This document shows, in pieces, positions 42,924-51,414 of a DNA stretch of 52,123 nucleotides. The stretch is from contig DASTSN010000032.1 of assembly GCA_035760665.1 (NCBI GenBank), positions 1-52,123 on the forward strand. The letters are read 5' to 3'. The position numbers and the translations under genes were made by a program. This stretch comes from DASTSN01 sp035760665. GTDB taxonomy: Bacteria; Bacteroidota; Bacteroidia; Chitinophagales; Chitinophagaceae. Every line of letters starts with the position of its first letter. Position 1 is the stretch's first letter. Under the pieces are notes generated by a model, which was not told the origin of the DNA, did no database searches, and saw only the letters and a program-made list of their open reading frames with translations.

Positions 42924-44063
42924 TTATTTTAACGTTGCCCATTGCAGGCACACAGGACTGCCAACAGCAATGCGCTTACCGCTATCGGTGAGCAAGCCCG
43001 TTTTTTTATCACGTTTGAAGATGACGATGCTATCGCTGTTTTGATTACCCACCAGTAAAAAATTGCCGGACGGATCAATTGTAAAATGGCGGGGGCCACT
43101 CCCCAGCGTTGACTGGTGTTGAAGAAGCGTTAACTGGCCATCTTTCGGATTGATACTGAAAACAGCAATGGTATTTGACTCACCGCGATTGGAGGCGTAC
43201 AGGAAACGGCCATCTGCTGATACTTCGATTTCAGCGCTGCCAACAGGGCCTGTATAATCTGGTGGTAAAGCTGAAATATTTTGCAACAGAGCAAGCTGTC
43301 CCTTGCCCTCGTAGGCATAAGCGGAAATATTGCCACCCATTTCAGTTATAACGTATGCGTATTTACCATCCGGACTAAAAGCGATATGACGGGGGCCTGT
43401 ACCAGCCTCTTCTTCCACGTAAGGAGTTTTTGAAGCTGCTACTGTTCCGTTTTTACTGTTAAAATCATATATCATCACTTTATCCATACCAAGGTCCGGC
43501 ACAAAAAGATATTTATTGTCTTTGGTCAGTACGGTTTCATGTACATGCGGACCTTCCTGGCGTTCGCTGTTAACGCTGGAGCCTTCGTGCTGGATATGAG
43601 TAGTGGCCGCCCCCAGCGATCCGTCTTTTTGAATGGGGAATATTGAAAAAGTGCCGCTGGAATAATTTCCCACGATCACCCATTTGTTTGTTTTGTCCAC
43701 AGTGATATAGCAGGGATCGTCACCACCGGATGGCTGCTCATTTAACTGGCTAAGTGTTCCTGTTTTTTTATCAAACGAAAAAGCCGTTACACCACCGCCC
43801 GTATTTTGCTGGTTATTGTTTTCATTCACCGCATAGATAAATTTTTGACCGGGCGAAAAGGTTAGGTACGATGGGTTGGATGTAGGCGTTTCGCTCACAA
43901 ATGAAACGGAGCCATCCTGGCTGTTGAACTTAAATACATTGATGCCTTTGCTTTTGCCTTTGGTATAGGTACCTACAACCAGGTAATGCTCGTTGGTTGT
44001 TTTTTGCGAAAAGCACTGGACGGCAAATAAAGCGCATAAGAAGACGAAAAGGATTTTTTTCAT
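42924..44063 (-). CDS. Exported lactonase-family beta-propeller (6-phosphogluconolactonase-like)
   Basis: This 379-residue protein has a signal peptide (MKKILFVFLCALFAVQCFSQ) and a seven-bladed propeller of the YbhE/Pgl type: VVGTYTKGKSKGINVF, NPSYLTFSPGQKFIYAVNE, DPCYITVDKTNKWVIVGNY, GPHVHETVLTKDNKYLFVPD, GPRHIAFSPDGKYAYVITE and GPRHFTIDPSGNFLLVGNQ. The export signal makes a periplasmic lactone hydrolase more likely than the cytoplasmic pentose-phosphate enzyme. It converges on the second kinase gene with 17 bases between stops. Confidence 0.9.
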   Translation of the reverse strand: MKKILFVFLCALFAVQCFSQKTTNEHYLVVGTYTKGKSKGINVFKFNSQDGSVSFVSETPTSNPSYLTFSPGQKFIYAVNENNNQQNTGGGVTAFSFDKKTGTLSQLNEQPSGGDDPCYITVDKTNKWVIVGNYSSGTFSIFPIQKDGSLGAATTHIQHEGSSVNSERQEGPHVHETVLTKDNKYLFVPDLGMDKVMIYDFNSKNGTVAASKTPYVEEEAGTGPRHIAFSPDGKYAYVITEMGGNISAYAYEGKGQLALLQNISALPPDYTGPVGSAEIEVSADGRFLYASNRGESNTIAVFSINPKDGQLTLLQHQSTLGSGPRHFTIDPSGNFLLVGNQNSDSIVIFKRDKKTGLLTDSGKRIAVGSPVCLQWATLK

Positions 44064-44119
44064 ATAGGTAAAATATAGTTGTATACAATCGTAGCTCTGC
44101 TGGTTTACCAGAATTGCTG

Positions 44120-45046
44120 TTATTTCAATTTTTCAAGACTGAGCAAAATGCGCCGGTAGGTTTCTTCTTCGCTTAACTTCTCGGGTTCGAATTTTTCGCC
44201 AATCACTTTTTCGTACAACTCGATGTATCGCTGGGAAATGGTGCTGATCCATTCGTCGCTCATGGCGGGCACCACCTGGCCTTCTTTACCCATAAAATTA
44301 TTTGCGATCAGCCATTCTCGTACGAATTCCTTACTCAGTTGTTTCTGGCGTTCGCCCTTTGCCTGGCGCTCTTCAAAACCATCTGCATAAAAATAGCGGG
44401 ATGAATCGGGTGTGTGGATTTCATCCATCAGGTAAATCTCGTTGCCGATTTTTCCAAACTCGTATTTTGTATCTACAAGGATGAGCCCCTGTTTAGCAGC
44501 TATCTCTTTTCCACGGGCAAATAACTGGTGTGTATATTCTTCAAGAATGTTCCATTCCTCGGCAGTCGCCAGGCCTTTGGCAATGATTTCGTCTTTGGAA
44601 ATGTCTTCATCGTGTCCCTGTTCGGCCTTGGTGCTGGGTGTAATAATTGGCGAAGGGAAAAAATCATTTTCTTTCATGCCTTCCGGCATTTCTACACCGC
44701 AAAGTGTTCGCTTACCGGAGGCGTACGTGCGCCAGGCATGCCCGGTCAGATTACCGCGAACCACCATTTCGATTCTGAAAGGCACACACTTTTTGCCAAT
44801 CGATACGTTGGGTGCCGGCACATCCATCAGCCAGGATGGGCAAATGTCGGCTGTTGCCTTTAGCATGTAAGCAGCAATTTGATTTAAAACCTGTCCTTTA
44901 TATGGAATAGGCCTGGGCAGGATGACGTCAAATGCAGAAATACGGTCACTGGCAATCATCACAAGCCATTGATCGTTGATGGTGTAAACGTCGCGTACCT
45001 TACCGCGGTAAAAAGATGTTTGTAAGGGAAAAGTAAATGCAGCCAT
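44120..45046 (-). CDS. purC: Phosphoribosylaminoimidazole-succinocarboxamide synthase
   Basis: PurC joins CAIR and aspartate with ATP in purine synthesis. The 308-residue protein is of the long form: GKVRDVYTI near residues 14-22, ASDRISAFDVILPRPIPYKG (31-50), MVVRGNLTGHAWRTYASG (shortened), PIITPSTKAEQGHDEDIS and KYEFGKIGNEIYLMDEIHTPDSSRY (split across GKIGNEIYLMDEIHTPDS). All signatures are present. I chose the ATG at 45046 rather than 45067 because it fits family length and follows a -7-like box by 4 bases. Confidence 0.95.
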   Translation of the reverse strand: MAAFTFPLQTSFYRGKVRDVYTINDQWLVMIASDRISAFDVILPRPIPYKGQVLNQIAAYMLKATADICPSWLMDVPAPNVSIGKKCVPFRIEMVVRGNLTGHAWRTYASGKRTLCGVEMPEGMKENDFFPSPIITPSTKAEQGHDEDISKDEIIAKGLATAEEWNILEEYTHQLFARGKEIAAKQGLILVDTKYEFGKIGNEIYLMDEIHTPDSSRYFYADGFEERQAKGERQKQLSKEFVREWLIANNFMGKEGQVVPAMSDEWISTISQRYIELYEKVIGEKFEPEKLSEEETYRRILLSLEKLK

Positions 45047-45050
45047 GGCC

Positions 45051-45058
45051 CGAAAATA
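45051..45058 (-). promoter_or_regulatory. -7-like box 4 bases before purC
   Basis: On the minus strand this reads TATTTTCG, one base from TAnnTTTG, followed by four bases and the ATG. It predicts a leaderless transcript. TTTG upstream is only 13 bases away, so the -33 element is unclear. Confidence 0.5.
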
Positions 45059-45126
45059 GGAAATCACCAGGCAAATGAGAGAAGTAAAATTTCAACAATT
45101 TGTTCTTTTGGGTTAAAAATTAAATT

Positions 45127-45156
45127 TTTGTATCGATAAACTGATTTGTAATTTCA
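45127..45156 (+). promoter_or_regulatory. Probable promoter of the TonB receptor gene
   Basis: TTTG at 45127-45130 and TAATTTCA at 45149-45156 are 18 bases apart; the second deviates at two positions from TAnnTTTG. The leader would be about 28 bases to the ATG at 45188. Confidence 0.5.
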
Positions 45157-45187
45157 GTAGGATTTACCAAAACCTAAAACTGCCATT

Positions 45188-47893
45188 ATGAGAAAGTGCC
45201 AACAATTAACGATTGCATTATTTTTGGCTCTCACCCTTACCAACGCTGTATTTTCCCAGGCGATTACAATTAAAGGTACTGTTCGAAACAGTTCATCCAA
45301 TGAAGTTGTTTCGGCAGTTTCTGTCGGTGTGAAGGGGGGGACAACCGGTACCTACACAACCGAACAAGGTACGTTTGAATTAACGGTTACAAAGCTGCCT
45401 GTCACATTGGTTTTCACCTCAATCGGTTTTGAAACGCAGGAGGTAACAGTGACCAATACCCGTGAGCCTGTCACAGTAAATTTTGTTCCCGCTTCTTCGT
45501 TGGGACAGGAGGTTGTTGTGTCAGCATCCCGTTTGCCGGAGCGAATTCTGGAATCCCCGGTTTCCATCGAGCGGGTAAGCAGCGCTACTATTCGCACGGC
45601 GCCGTCTTCTAACTATTATGATATTGTCACTACCCTCAAAGGAGTGGATGTCATAGCCTCTTCGCTGACGTTTAAAACACCTACCACCCGCGGCTTTGCC
45701 GGAAGTGGTAATACCCGGTTTAACCAAATTGTAGACGGGATGGACAACCAGGCACCCGGCCTTAACTTTTCGGTGGGGAGTGTAATAGGCCTTACCGAAC
45801 TGGACGTTGATAATATGGAATTGCTGCCTGGGGCTTCTTCTGCGTTATTTGGTCCCGGCGGTATGAACGGCACATTACTCATCACCAGCAAGGATCCATT
45901 TAAATACCAGGGGCTTTCTTTCCAGGTGAAGCAGGGCATTATGCACGTAGACGGCCGAGAAAGGGATTTATCCCCTTATTATAACTGGTCATTGCGCTGG
46001 GCGCAAAAGGTTTCTGAAAAATTTGCTTTTAAAATTAATACAGAACTTGTACAGGCTAAAGATTGGGTGGCTGATGACTATCGTAACTATAAGCGTCTTG
46101 GTACTACAGGTTCAATCGTACCGGGCACAAGAGAAACCGATCCTAACTATGATGGCGTAAATGTTTATGGTGATGAAACCACGATAAACCTTCGTTCAGT
46201 ACTGGATCAGATCGCCCAGCAGGTACCATTCTGGCAAAGTTATGTAAGCACGTTGCCGGCGGATATTCCCGTATCAAGGACAGGCTACACGGAAAAAGAA
46301 GTTGCTAATCCTAATACCTTAAACTACAAACTTTCCGGTGCCTTGCATTACAAGTTTACCAATAACCTGGAAGCAATTCTGGAAGGATTTTGGGGCACAG
46401 GTAATACGGTGTATACAGGCAGTCAGCGGTATTCCCTGAAGGATCTGAAAATGGCACAATACAAGCTTGAATTGAAAGCCAAAAACTGGTTTTTGCGCGG
46501 CTATACCACCCAGGAAAATGCCGGCGAATCGCATAACCTTACAATAACTACCCAATTATTTAATGAAGCCTGGAAACCCAGTACAACCTGGTATCCAGCA
46601 TATGCATTTGCCTATATTAATGCTAAAATGTCGGGTAGTTCAGACATTGATGCCCACAACATTGCACGGGCAGCAGCCGACCAGGGGCGACCTGCAGCCG
46701 GTTCAGCTCAATTCAAAAGTTTGTTCGATGCAGTCAGGAAGTTGCCTATTCCTCAGGGTGGTTTGTTTCTCGATAAAACAGACCTGTACATGGTTGAAGG
46801 ACAGTATAATCTTTCCAGTGCCATCAAGTTTGCCGACCTAATCGTTGGTGGCAACTGGAAACAATATGTGCTAAATAGTGAAGGTACCCTGTTTGCCGAT
46901 AAGCCCGGCCAGCCGATTAAAATCAATGAACTGGGCGCCTATGCGCAGCTGAGCAAAGAAATTGTAAAAGATGTGCTGAAACTATCTGCTGCAGGGCGTT
47001 ACGATAAAAATGAAAACTTTGAAGGCCGGTTTACGCCCCGTGTCACAGCTGTCGTTACCCCGGTTAAGAATCATAATATCCGGTTTTCCTACCAGACAGC
47101 TTATCGTTTCCCCAGTACGCAGCAGCAATGGATTGATCTAGACGTGGGTACTGGAAGATTACTGGGAGCAAATATTGCCTTGTGGGATAAGTACAACCTC
47201 ATCAATAACCCCGGTTACGACCCCACTACGATTCCTCCACAGGGTAATAATCCAACACAGGTAACGTACAAACAAGTAAAGCCAGAGTCCGTAAGTTCAT
47301 TCGAGGTGGGATATAAATCCCTGATCGCTAAAAAGGTATTGATTGATGTATACGGCTATTGGGGTACTTATGAAAACTTCCTCTCCCGGCGCGATGTGAT
47401 CCAGTTTCCCAACGGTATACCCGGCCCCACTTACTCGGGCTATTCCATTGTTGTCAATTCTCCGGAGAAAGTAAAGACCTACGGATGGGGTGCCAGTGTG
47501 GAATGGCAGTTACCGGCAAATTTCACAATCACTGCAAATGCGTCTTCGGATAAGATTAAAGACGTACCGGCTGGCTTTCATGCATACTTTGATGTGCCTG
47601 CCTACAGAACTGTATTATCGCTGGCAAATACCGGGTTTGGCCCACAAAAACTTTTTGGTTTTAATGTAATCTGGCGCTGGCAGGATGGCTTCTTCTACGA
47701 AAATGATTTTGCACAGGGCGATTTACCTGCGTATCATACCGTGGATGCCTCCATCAGCTATAAACGCCCAAAAATCCGCTCGATCATCAAGCTGGGCACA
47801 ACCAACATGCTGAACCAGTATTACCGTACAGCGATTGGTAACCCCAGTATCGGCGGTTTGTATTACATCAGTTTTGCTTACAACGTGCTGTAA
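45188..47893 (+). CDS. TonB-dependent outer-membrane receptor
   Basis: This 901-residue protein has a signal peptide (ALFLALTLTNAVFSQ), a CarboxypepD_reg-like domain (residues ~27-105), a plug (~110-235: ERVSSATIRTAPSSNYYDIV, TRGFAGSGNTRFNQIVDGMD, SSALFGPGGMNGTLLITSK) and a TonB-dependent beta-barrel to the C-terminal YYISFAYNVL. It imports a ligand across the outer membrane with energy from TonB-ExbB-ExbD. It has the usual Bacteroidota layout, but the next gene encodes a fasciclin lipoprotein rather than a SusD homolog. Substrate unknown. Confidence 0.93.
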   Translation: MRKCQQLTIALFLALTLTNAVFSQAITIKGTVRNSSSNEVVSAVSVGVKGGTTGTYTTEQGTFELTVTKLPVTLVFTSIGFETQEVTVTNTREPVTVNFVPASSLGQEVVVSASRLPERILESPVSIERVSSATIRTAPSSNYYDIVTTLKGVDVIASSLTFKTPTTRGFAGSGNTRFNQIVDGMDNQAPGLNFSVGSVIGLTELDVDNMELLPGASSALFGPGGMNGTLLITSKDPFKYQGLSFQVKQGIMHVDGRERDLSPYYNWSLRWAQKVSEKFAFKINTELVQAKDWVADDYRNYKRLGTTGSIVPGTRETDPNYDGVNVYGDETTINLRSVLDQIAQQVPFWQSYVSTLPADIPVSRTGYTEKEVANPNTLNYKLSGALHYKFTNNLEAILEGFWGTGNTVYTGSQRYSLKDLKMAQYKLELKAKNWFLRGYTTQENAGESHNLTITTQLFNEAWKPSTTWYPAYAFAYINAKMSGSSDIDAHNIARAAADQGRPAAGSAQFKSLFDAVRKLPIPQGGLFLDKTDLYMVEGQYNLSSAIKFADLIVGGNWKQYVLNSEGTLFADKPGQPIKINELGAYAQLSKEIVKDVLKLSAAGRYDKNENFEGRFTPRVTAVVTPVKNHNIRFSYQTAYRFPSTQQQWIDLDVGTGRLLGANIALWDKYNLINNPGYDPTTIPPQGNNPTQVTYKQVKPESVSSFEVGYKSLIAKKVLIDVYGYWGTYENFLSRRDVIQFPNGIPGPTYSGYSIVVNSPEKVKTYGWGASVEWQLPANFTITANASSDKIKDVPAGFHAYFDVPAYRTVLSLANTGFGPQKLFGFNVIWRWQDGFFYENDFAQGDLPAYHTVDASISYKRPKIRSIIKLGTTNMLNQYYRTAIGNPSIGGLYYISFAYNVL

Positions 47894-47920
47894 TGAATTT
47901 TATCATTAAAAATTCGAAAC

Positions 47921-49108
47921 ATGAAACTCAGAATATATCAATGGATTAAATCACTCGCTCCGGCTGTTGTTTTGCTAAATTTAATGGCTTCCTGTAACAA
48001 AGATTTGCCAGTTGCCGAACCCATTACGCAGCCACAGCCAACCGGTTCTTCGATTGCAGAAATCCTGGCAGATCCCAGTTACAGTATTTTGAATGCAGCA
48101 GTGACCCGGGCAAAGCTTACCGGCCTTTTATCTGATAAATCGAAAGTATTTACCTTCTTTGCGCCTGATAATGCTGCCATGCAATTTTCCGGTATTCCCA
48201 ATGAGGCAGCTGTTAATTTTTTTAGTGCAGGACAGTTGGATACTTTATTGAAGTATCATTTGATTGGCGGACAGAAATACACCTCTTCGAATATTTCAAC
48301 TGTATTTCCGAATCTTTATTTGCAAAGCGACTTTGTCCTGGCGCCACCCTCCACTTCGTTACCGCCCGGTTTACGGATGCCCATTTTTCCTTCAAAAAAT
48401 GGATTCGGTTTATTTGTCAATAATATTCCTGTAACCCAGGCAGATATTCCGGCTGCTAACGGTGTGATTCATAAAGTGGCTGCAGTTGTGATGCCCCCTT
48501 CGCAATATTTATGGGACAGGATCAATACTGACCCAAACCTGACGTACCTGAAAGCAGCTATCCAGCGGGCAGACAGCGGAGCCACGGCTTCCAGTTCATT
48601 GCAGGCTGCCCTGCTAAACCCTGCTGCTAACCTTACAATCTTTGCGCCGACAAATACAGCTTTCCAGCAAATTCTTACAGGCCAAATCACACTCGCATTA
48701 ATGGACCAGGGTATGGACCAGGCTACAGCGCAGGCCACAGCAACGGTTTTGGCGTCTTCACCGACAGTATTTCAAAATCCTGCTTTATACAGTGTTCTCA
48801 CGGCACAGGTGGTGCAGGGAATTGTCGTTTACCATATTTTAGGAAATCGTGCTTTTTCTGTTAATCTGCCGACAACAGCCACCAACTATCCAACCTTGCT
48901 GAATACGGCGATACCGGCACATCCCGGTGTTAGTGTGCAGGCTACGTTTGGGTTAACGGGTGTTACAGCCGCAACGGTCCAGGGTTTGGGAAATGCTACT
49001 GCGTCAAACATCCTGATCAACCCGACACCGGCACCCGGTGGCACAAGCGATCAGCACTACATTAACGGAACCATTCATGAAATTGACCAGGTGCTGTTAC
49101 CGCAATAA
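47921..49108 (+). CDS. Two-domain fasciclin (FAS1) lipoprotein
   Basis: This 395-residue lipoprotein (NLMASC; acceptor Cys near residue 25) has two FAS1 domains. The first (~45-190) includes KVFTFFAPDNAAM, LLKYHLIGGQKY and GVIHKVAAVVMPP. The second (~195-395) includes LTIFAPTNTAFQQILTG, GIVVYHILGNRAF and INGTIHEIDQVLLP. A Gln/Ala-rich insert (~245-275) is in the second domain. FAS1 domains mediate adhesion or binding. The gene lies 27 bases after the TonB receptor, so the two are likely an operon; it probably occupies the cell-surface partner position usually held by a SusD. Confidence 0.9.
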   Translation: MKLRIYQWIKSLAPAVVLLNLMASCNKDLPVAEPITQPQPTGSSIAEILADPSYSILNAAVTRAKLTGLLSDKSKVFTFFAPDNAAMQFSGIPNEAAVNFFSAGQLDTLLKYHLIGGQKYTSSNISTVFPNLYLQSDFVLAPPSTSLPPGLRMPIFPSKNGFGLFVNNIPVTQADIPAANGVIHKVAAVVMPPSQYLWDRINTDPNLTYLKAAIQRADSGATASSSLQAALLNPAANLTIFAPTNTAFQQILTGQITLALMDQGMDQATAQATATVLASSPTVFQNPALYSVLTAQVVQGIVVYHILGNRAFSVNLPTTATNYPTLLNTAIPAHPGVSVQATFGLTGVTAATVQGLGNATASNILINPTPAPGGTSDQHYINGTIHEIDQVLLPQ

Positions 49109-49136
49109 TGATTTTGGAATTAAAAGTGTATTAGAG

Positions 49137-49161
49137 GCCCTGCTTAGCAGGGCTTTTTTTT
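49137..49161 (+). terminator. Terminator after the fasciclin gene
   Basis: GCCCTGC (49137-49143) and GCAGGGC (49147-49153) with a 3-base loop are followed by eight T residues. It sits between the convergent fasciclin and coiled-coil genes. Confidence 0.88.
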
Positions 49162-49170
49162 GAGATGGTT

Positions 49171-50100
49171 TTACCGTAAGGTTGTGGAAGTTTCCCCAAT
49201 TAGTACACCGTTATGGTATACCTGCATATTGTAGGTTCCTTTGATAAATAAATTATAGTCGAGAGAAAAGACAATTAATTTCTGTTCATTTTTTGTATAA
49301 TCAAATTTCACCGAACGGGTAAATACCTTCCGTCCTTCAGTTTTTGTGTCGAAGCTGTCTGAATCCCAGACGGGACTTGTAATCACCTGGCCATTAGGAG
49401 CTGTTACGATGATGTATATGATTGCATGATCAATATCGCTAACTGTGTTTTGCAGATACATTGTTACTACAAATTTATCAGCTTTGCGTGCCAGGCTCGT
49501 TTCTACTTCACGGGTTCGGTTTGATTTAATATCGATAGCGGCCAGCTTGATGTCACTGGCTACAAATGTGTGGGCAGCTGTTACCACCTCGTTAAGTTGC
49601 TTATTTTGTGTTTCAAGATTTTTCACATTTTGCTCAAGATCCTTTATTTGCAGGGTAAGCTGTGCCAGGGTACTATCTAATCTTGTCCTGTCTTTTTCCA
49701 GCGAGGTGCTGTGTGTTTTCAGTTCGTCAATGCGGGAGCGTAGCTCATTAATTTTGTCCCGGGCACTATTCAGTTCGCTACGGGTAATAGTCCGTTTGCT
49801 GAGGATATCACTGATTTCGCCACGCAGCGAATTGATTTGAACAACCCGGCTATCTAATTGCCCTTTGAGTGAGTCCATATTGATACGTGTGGAATCAAGC
49901 CGTGTATCCAGGCGACTGACGGTTTCTGCATAAAATTTTTGCAAGGAATCTTTAATTGCATCAGCAATAGCCGCCGAATCTTTTATATAAATATTATTTC
50001 GCTGGCTGGTATACCTGTTTTTATCATACAGGTGATAAATCCACGTGGCCGTAAGCCCGATCGAAAGCAATAATAGTAAAAGTGGTTTTGAACTCTTCAT
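49171..50100 (-). CDS. Membrane-anchored coiled-coil protein, copy 2
   Basis: This 309-residue protein has one N-terminal membrane helix (~5-22, ending IYHLYDKNR), a long predicted coiled coil (~45-175, heptads such as LDSTLAQLTLQIKDLEQNV) and a C-terminal beta-rich domain (~195-309, VVTMYLQNTVSD, YIIVTAPNGQVITSPVWD, YHNGVLIGETS). It is a paralogue of the gene at 50246-51223, which has the same order and matching motifs (YDKNK, VMVTAPDGKVIS, IYHNGFKIGEGT). I recognise no family. It could be a periplasmic scaffold or structural tether. An inverted repeat AATTGTA-N23-TACAATT lies just before the ATG (50101-50137). Confidence 0.75.
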   Translation of the reverse strand: MKSSKPLLLLLLSIGLTATWIYHLYDKNRYTSQRNNIYIKDSAAIADAIKDSLQKFYAETVSRLDTRLDSTRINMDSLKGQLDSRVVQINSLRGEISDILSKRTITRSELNSARDKINELRSRIDELKTHSTSLEKDRTRLDSTLAQLTLQIKDLEQNVKNLETQNKQLNEVVTAAHTFVASDIKLAAIDIKSNRTREVETSLARKADKFVVTMYLQNTVSDIDHAIIYIIVTAPNGQVITSPVWDSDSFDTKTEGRKVFTRSVKFDYTKNEQKLIVFSLDYNLFIKGTYNMQVYHNGVLIGETSTTLR

Positions 50101-50184
50101 AATTGTAATCAGCGGTAGCGCTGTTGGTCCTACAATTGCGGGGAGACAATTTACGGTTAATCATTAAAATTTCAGAGTGAATGC

Positions 50185-50226
50185 ATAAAAAAACCGCCTC
50201 GTATTTTTACGAGGCGGTACTTTTTT
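50185..50226. terminator. Bidirectional terminator between the two coiled-coil genes
   Basis: ACCGCCTCGTA (50193-50203) and TACGAGGCGGT (50208-50218) form a perfect 11-base stem with a TTTT loop, flanked by A and T tracts. It ends the upstream gene (50246-51223) and separates it from copy 2, so the paralogues are not a simple operon. Confidence 0.9.
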
Positions 50227-50245
50227 ATCAGGATTATCGTTGAAA

Positions 50246-51223
50246 TTAACCGAATAAACCACCTTTTTTCAGCGTTCTGGTGCCTTCACCAATTTTGAAA
50301 CCATTGTGATAGATTTCAATTTTGTAATCACCTTTTTGGAAATCGCTTTGTTGTAAAGGTATTTGCACATTTTTACGTGTGTTCTGATCGTACTGGATAG
50401 AAACTTTAGATGTGTAAGGCTTGTCACCATCTGTACGGGTAGTCAGCGTGCCGGAACCCATTGAAGGGTCGGAAATGACTTTGCCATCAGGGGCTGTTAC
50501 CATTACATAAAGGTCGGCCGGGCCAGATTTGGCAATGCGATTTTCTACGTCAAAGGAAATAACCAGTTTATCTACACGACGGGCTGTAGTGGTCACTTTT
50601 TCTTTACCGTTTTTCTTTTCTTTCACCGGGGTAATCTGGATGTTTGATGCACTGAAAGTAGAACCCACATCAACAGTTTGTTGCAATTCCTGCTTTTCAG
50701 AAGTTGTGGTAGCCAGGTTTTGCTCCAGGGTTTGTTTTTCAGAAGTCAGTTGTGTGTTTGCGGCTGTCAGTTGCTGGTTTTCACCGGTCAGGCGGGCAAC
50801 TTCAGCTTCCAGTCCATCAATTTTACCGTTCAGGTCCTGGATCAGCTTTTTAGCACGGTCCAGTTCAGCGGCAGTTGCATTTTTCTTTCTTAAAATACCG
50901 TTGATTTCATTTTTCAGCTTGGTAATTTCAGTTTGCTTATCGCCTAACTGGCCCTGCAGTGAATTATTGGCGCCGGTCAGGGAATCCAGCCGGATTGTTA
51001 CATCGTCATACATTTGTTTCAGCGAATCGCGCTGTGACATGTAGCTGGTGCTTTGTTGTTCGGTAAGCTGAAGTTTTTCGCCTGTTTTATTCTTGTCATA
51101 CAACAGGTAACCCCAGGTTCCCAGAAGGCCAGCTGCCAGGATACCAATTAAAATATTCTTGGTACTGTTACTTTTGGGCGGTTGATTCTGCGGCGTAGCA
51201 GAAGGATAATTTGTTTCTGTCAT
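50246..51223 (-). CDS. Membrane-anchored coiled-coil protein, copy 1
   Basis: This 325-residue protein has a short Pro/Gln/Asn-rich cytoplasmic start (residues 1-22), one membrane helix (~23-42, ILIGILAAGLLGTWGYLLYD), a coiled coil (~50-190) rich in Leu, Gln and Lys, and a C-terminal beta domain (~200-325) with VMVTAPDGKVISDPSMGSG and YHNGFKIGEGTRTL. The C-terminal part matches the paralogue at 49171-50100. I recognise no family. Architecture suggests a periplasmic tether or stress scaffold. It ends at the bidirectional terminator and is divergent from holA. Confidence 0.75.
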   Translation of the reverse strand: MTETNYPSATPQNQPPKSNSTKNILIGILAAGLLGTWGYLLYDKNKTGEKLQLTEQQSTSYMSQRDSLKQMYDDVTIRLDSLTGANNSLQGQLGDKQTEITKLKNEINGILRKKNATAAELDRAKKLIQDLNGKIDGLEAEVARLTGENQQLTAANTQLTSEKQTLEQNLATTTSEKQELQQTVDVGSTFSASNIQITPVKEKKNGKEKVTTTARRVDKLVISFDVENRIAKSGPADLYVMVTAPDGKVISDPSMGSGTLTTRTDGDKPYTSKVSIQYDQNTRKNVQIPLQQSDFQKGDYKIEIYHNGFKIGEGTRTLKKGGLFG

Positions 51224-51400
51224 TGTTGAAGGTTTTTAGTCCTTAAAATTTGAGTAATGGTTTTTGCTTTTTTCCCAGGTCCTGCCTCTTACCAGGCCTG
51301 GAAGCATATTTGACCCCAATATTTCTAAAACCGTGCCAGAAAGTTCATTTACTTATTAAGGCCTGTCGATATCTTATCAAATTATGGTATGTAATCTCTG

Positions 51401-51408
51401 TATCTTAG
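51401..51408 (+). promoter_or_regulatory. -7-like box 6 bases before holA
   Basis: TATCTTAG differs from TAnnTTTG at one base and lies 6 bases before the ATG at 51415, giving a near-leaderless transcript if used. Confidence 0.4.
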
Positions 51409-51414
51409 CTGGTT

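Noticed and set aside
50101..50137. AATTGTA-N23-TACAATT near the copy-2 coiled-coil start
   Set aside because: Seven-base AT-rich arms are likely by chance; kept only as a note under the gene.
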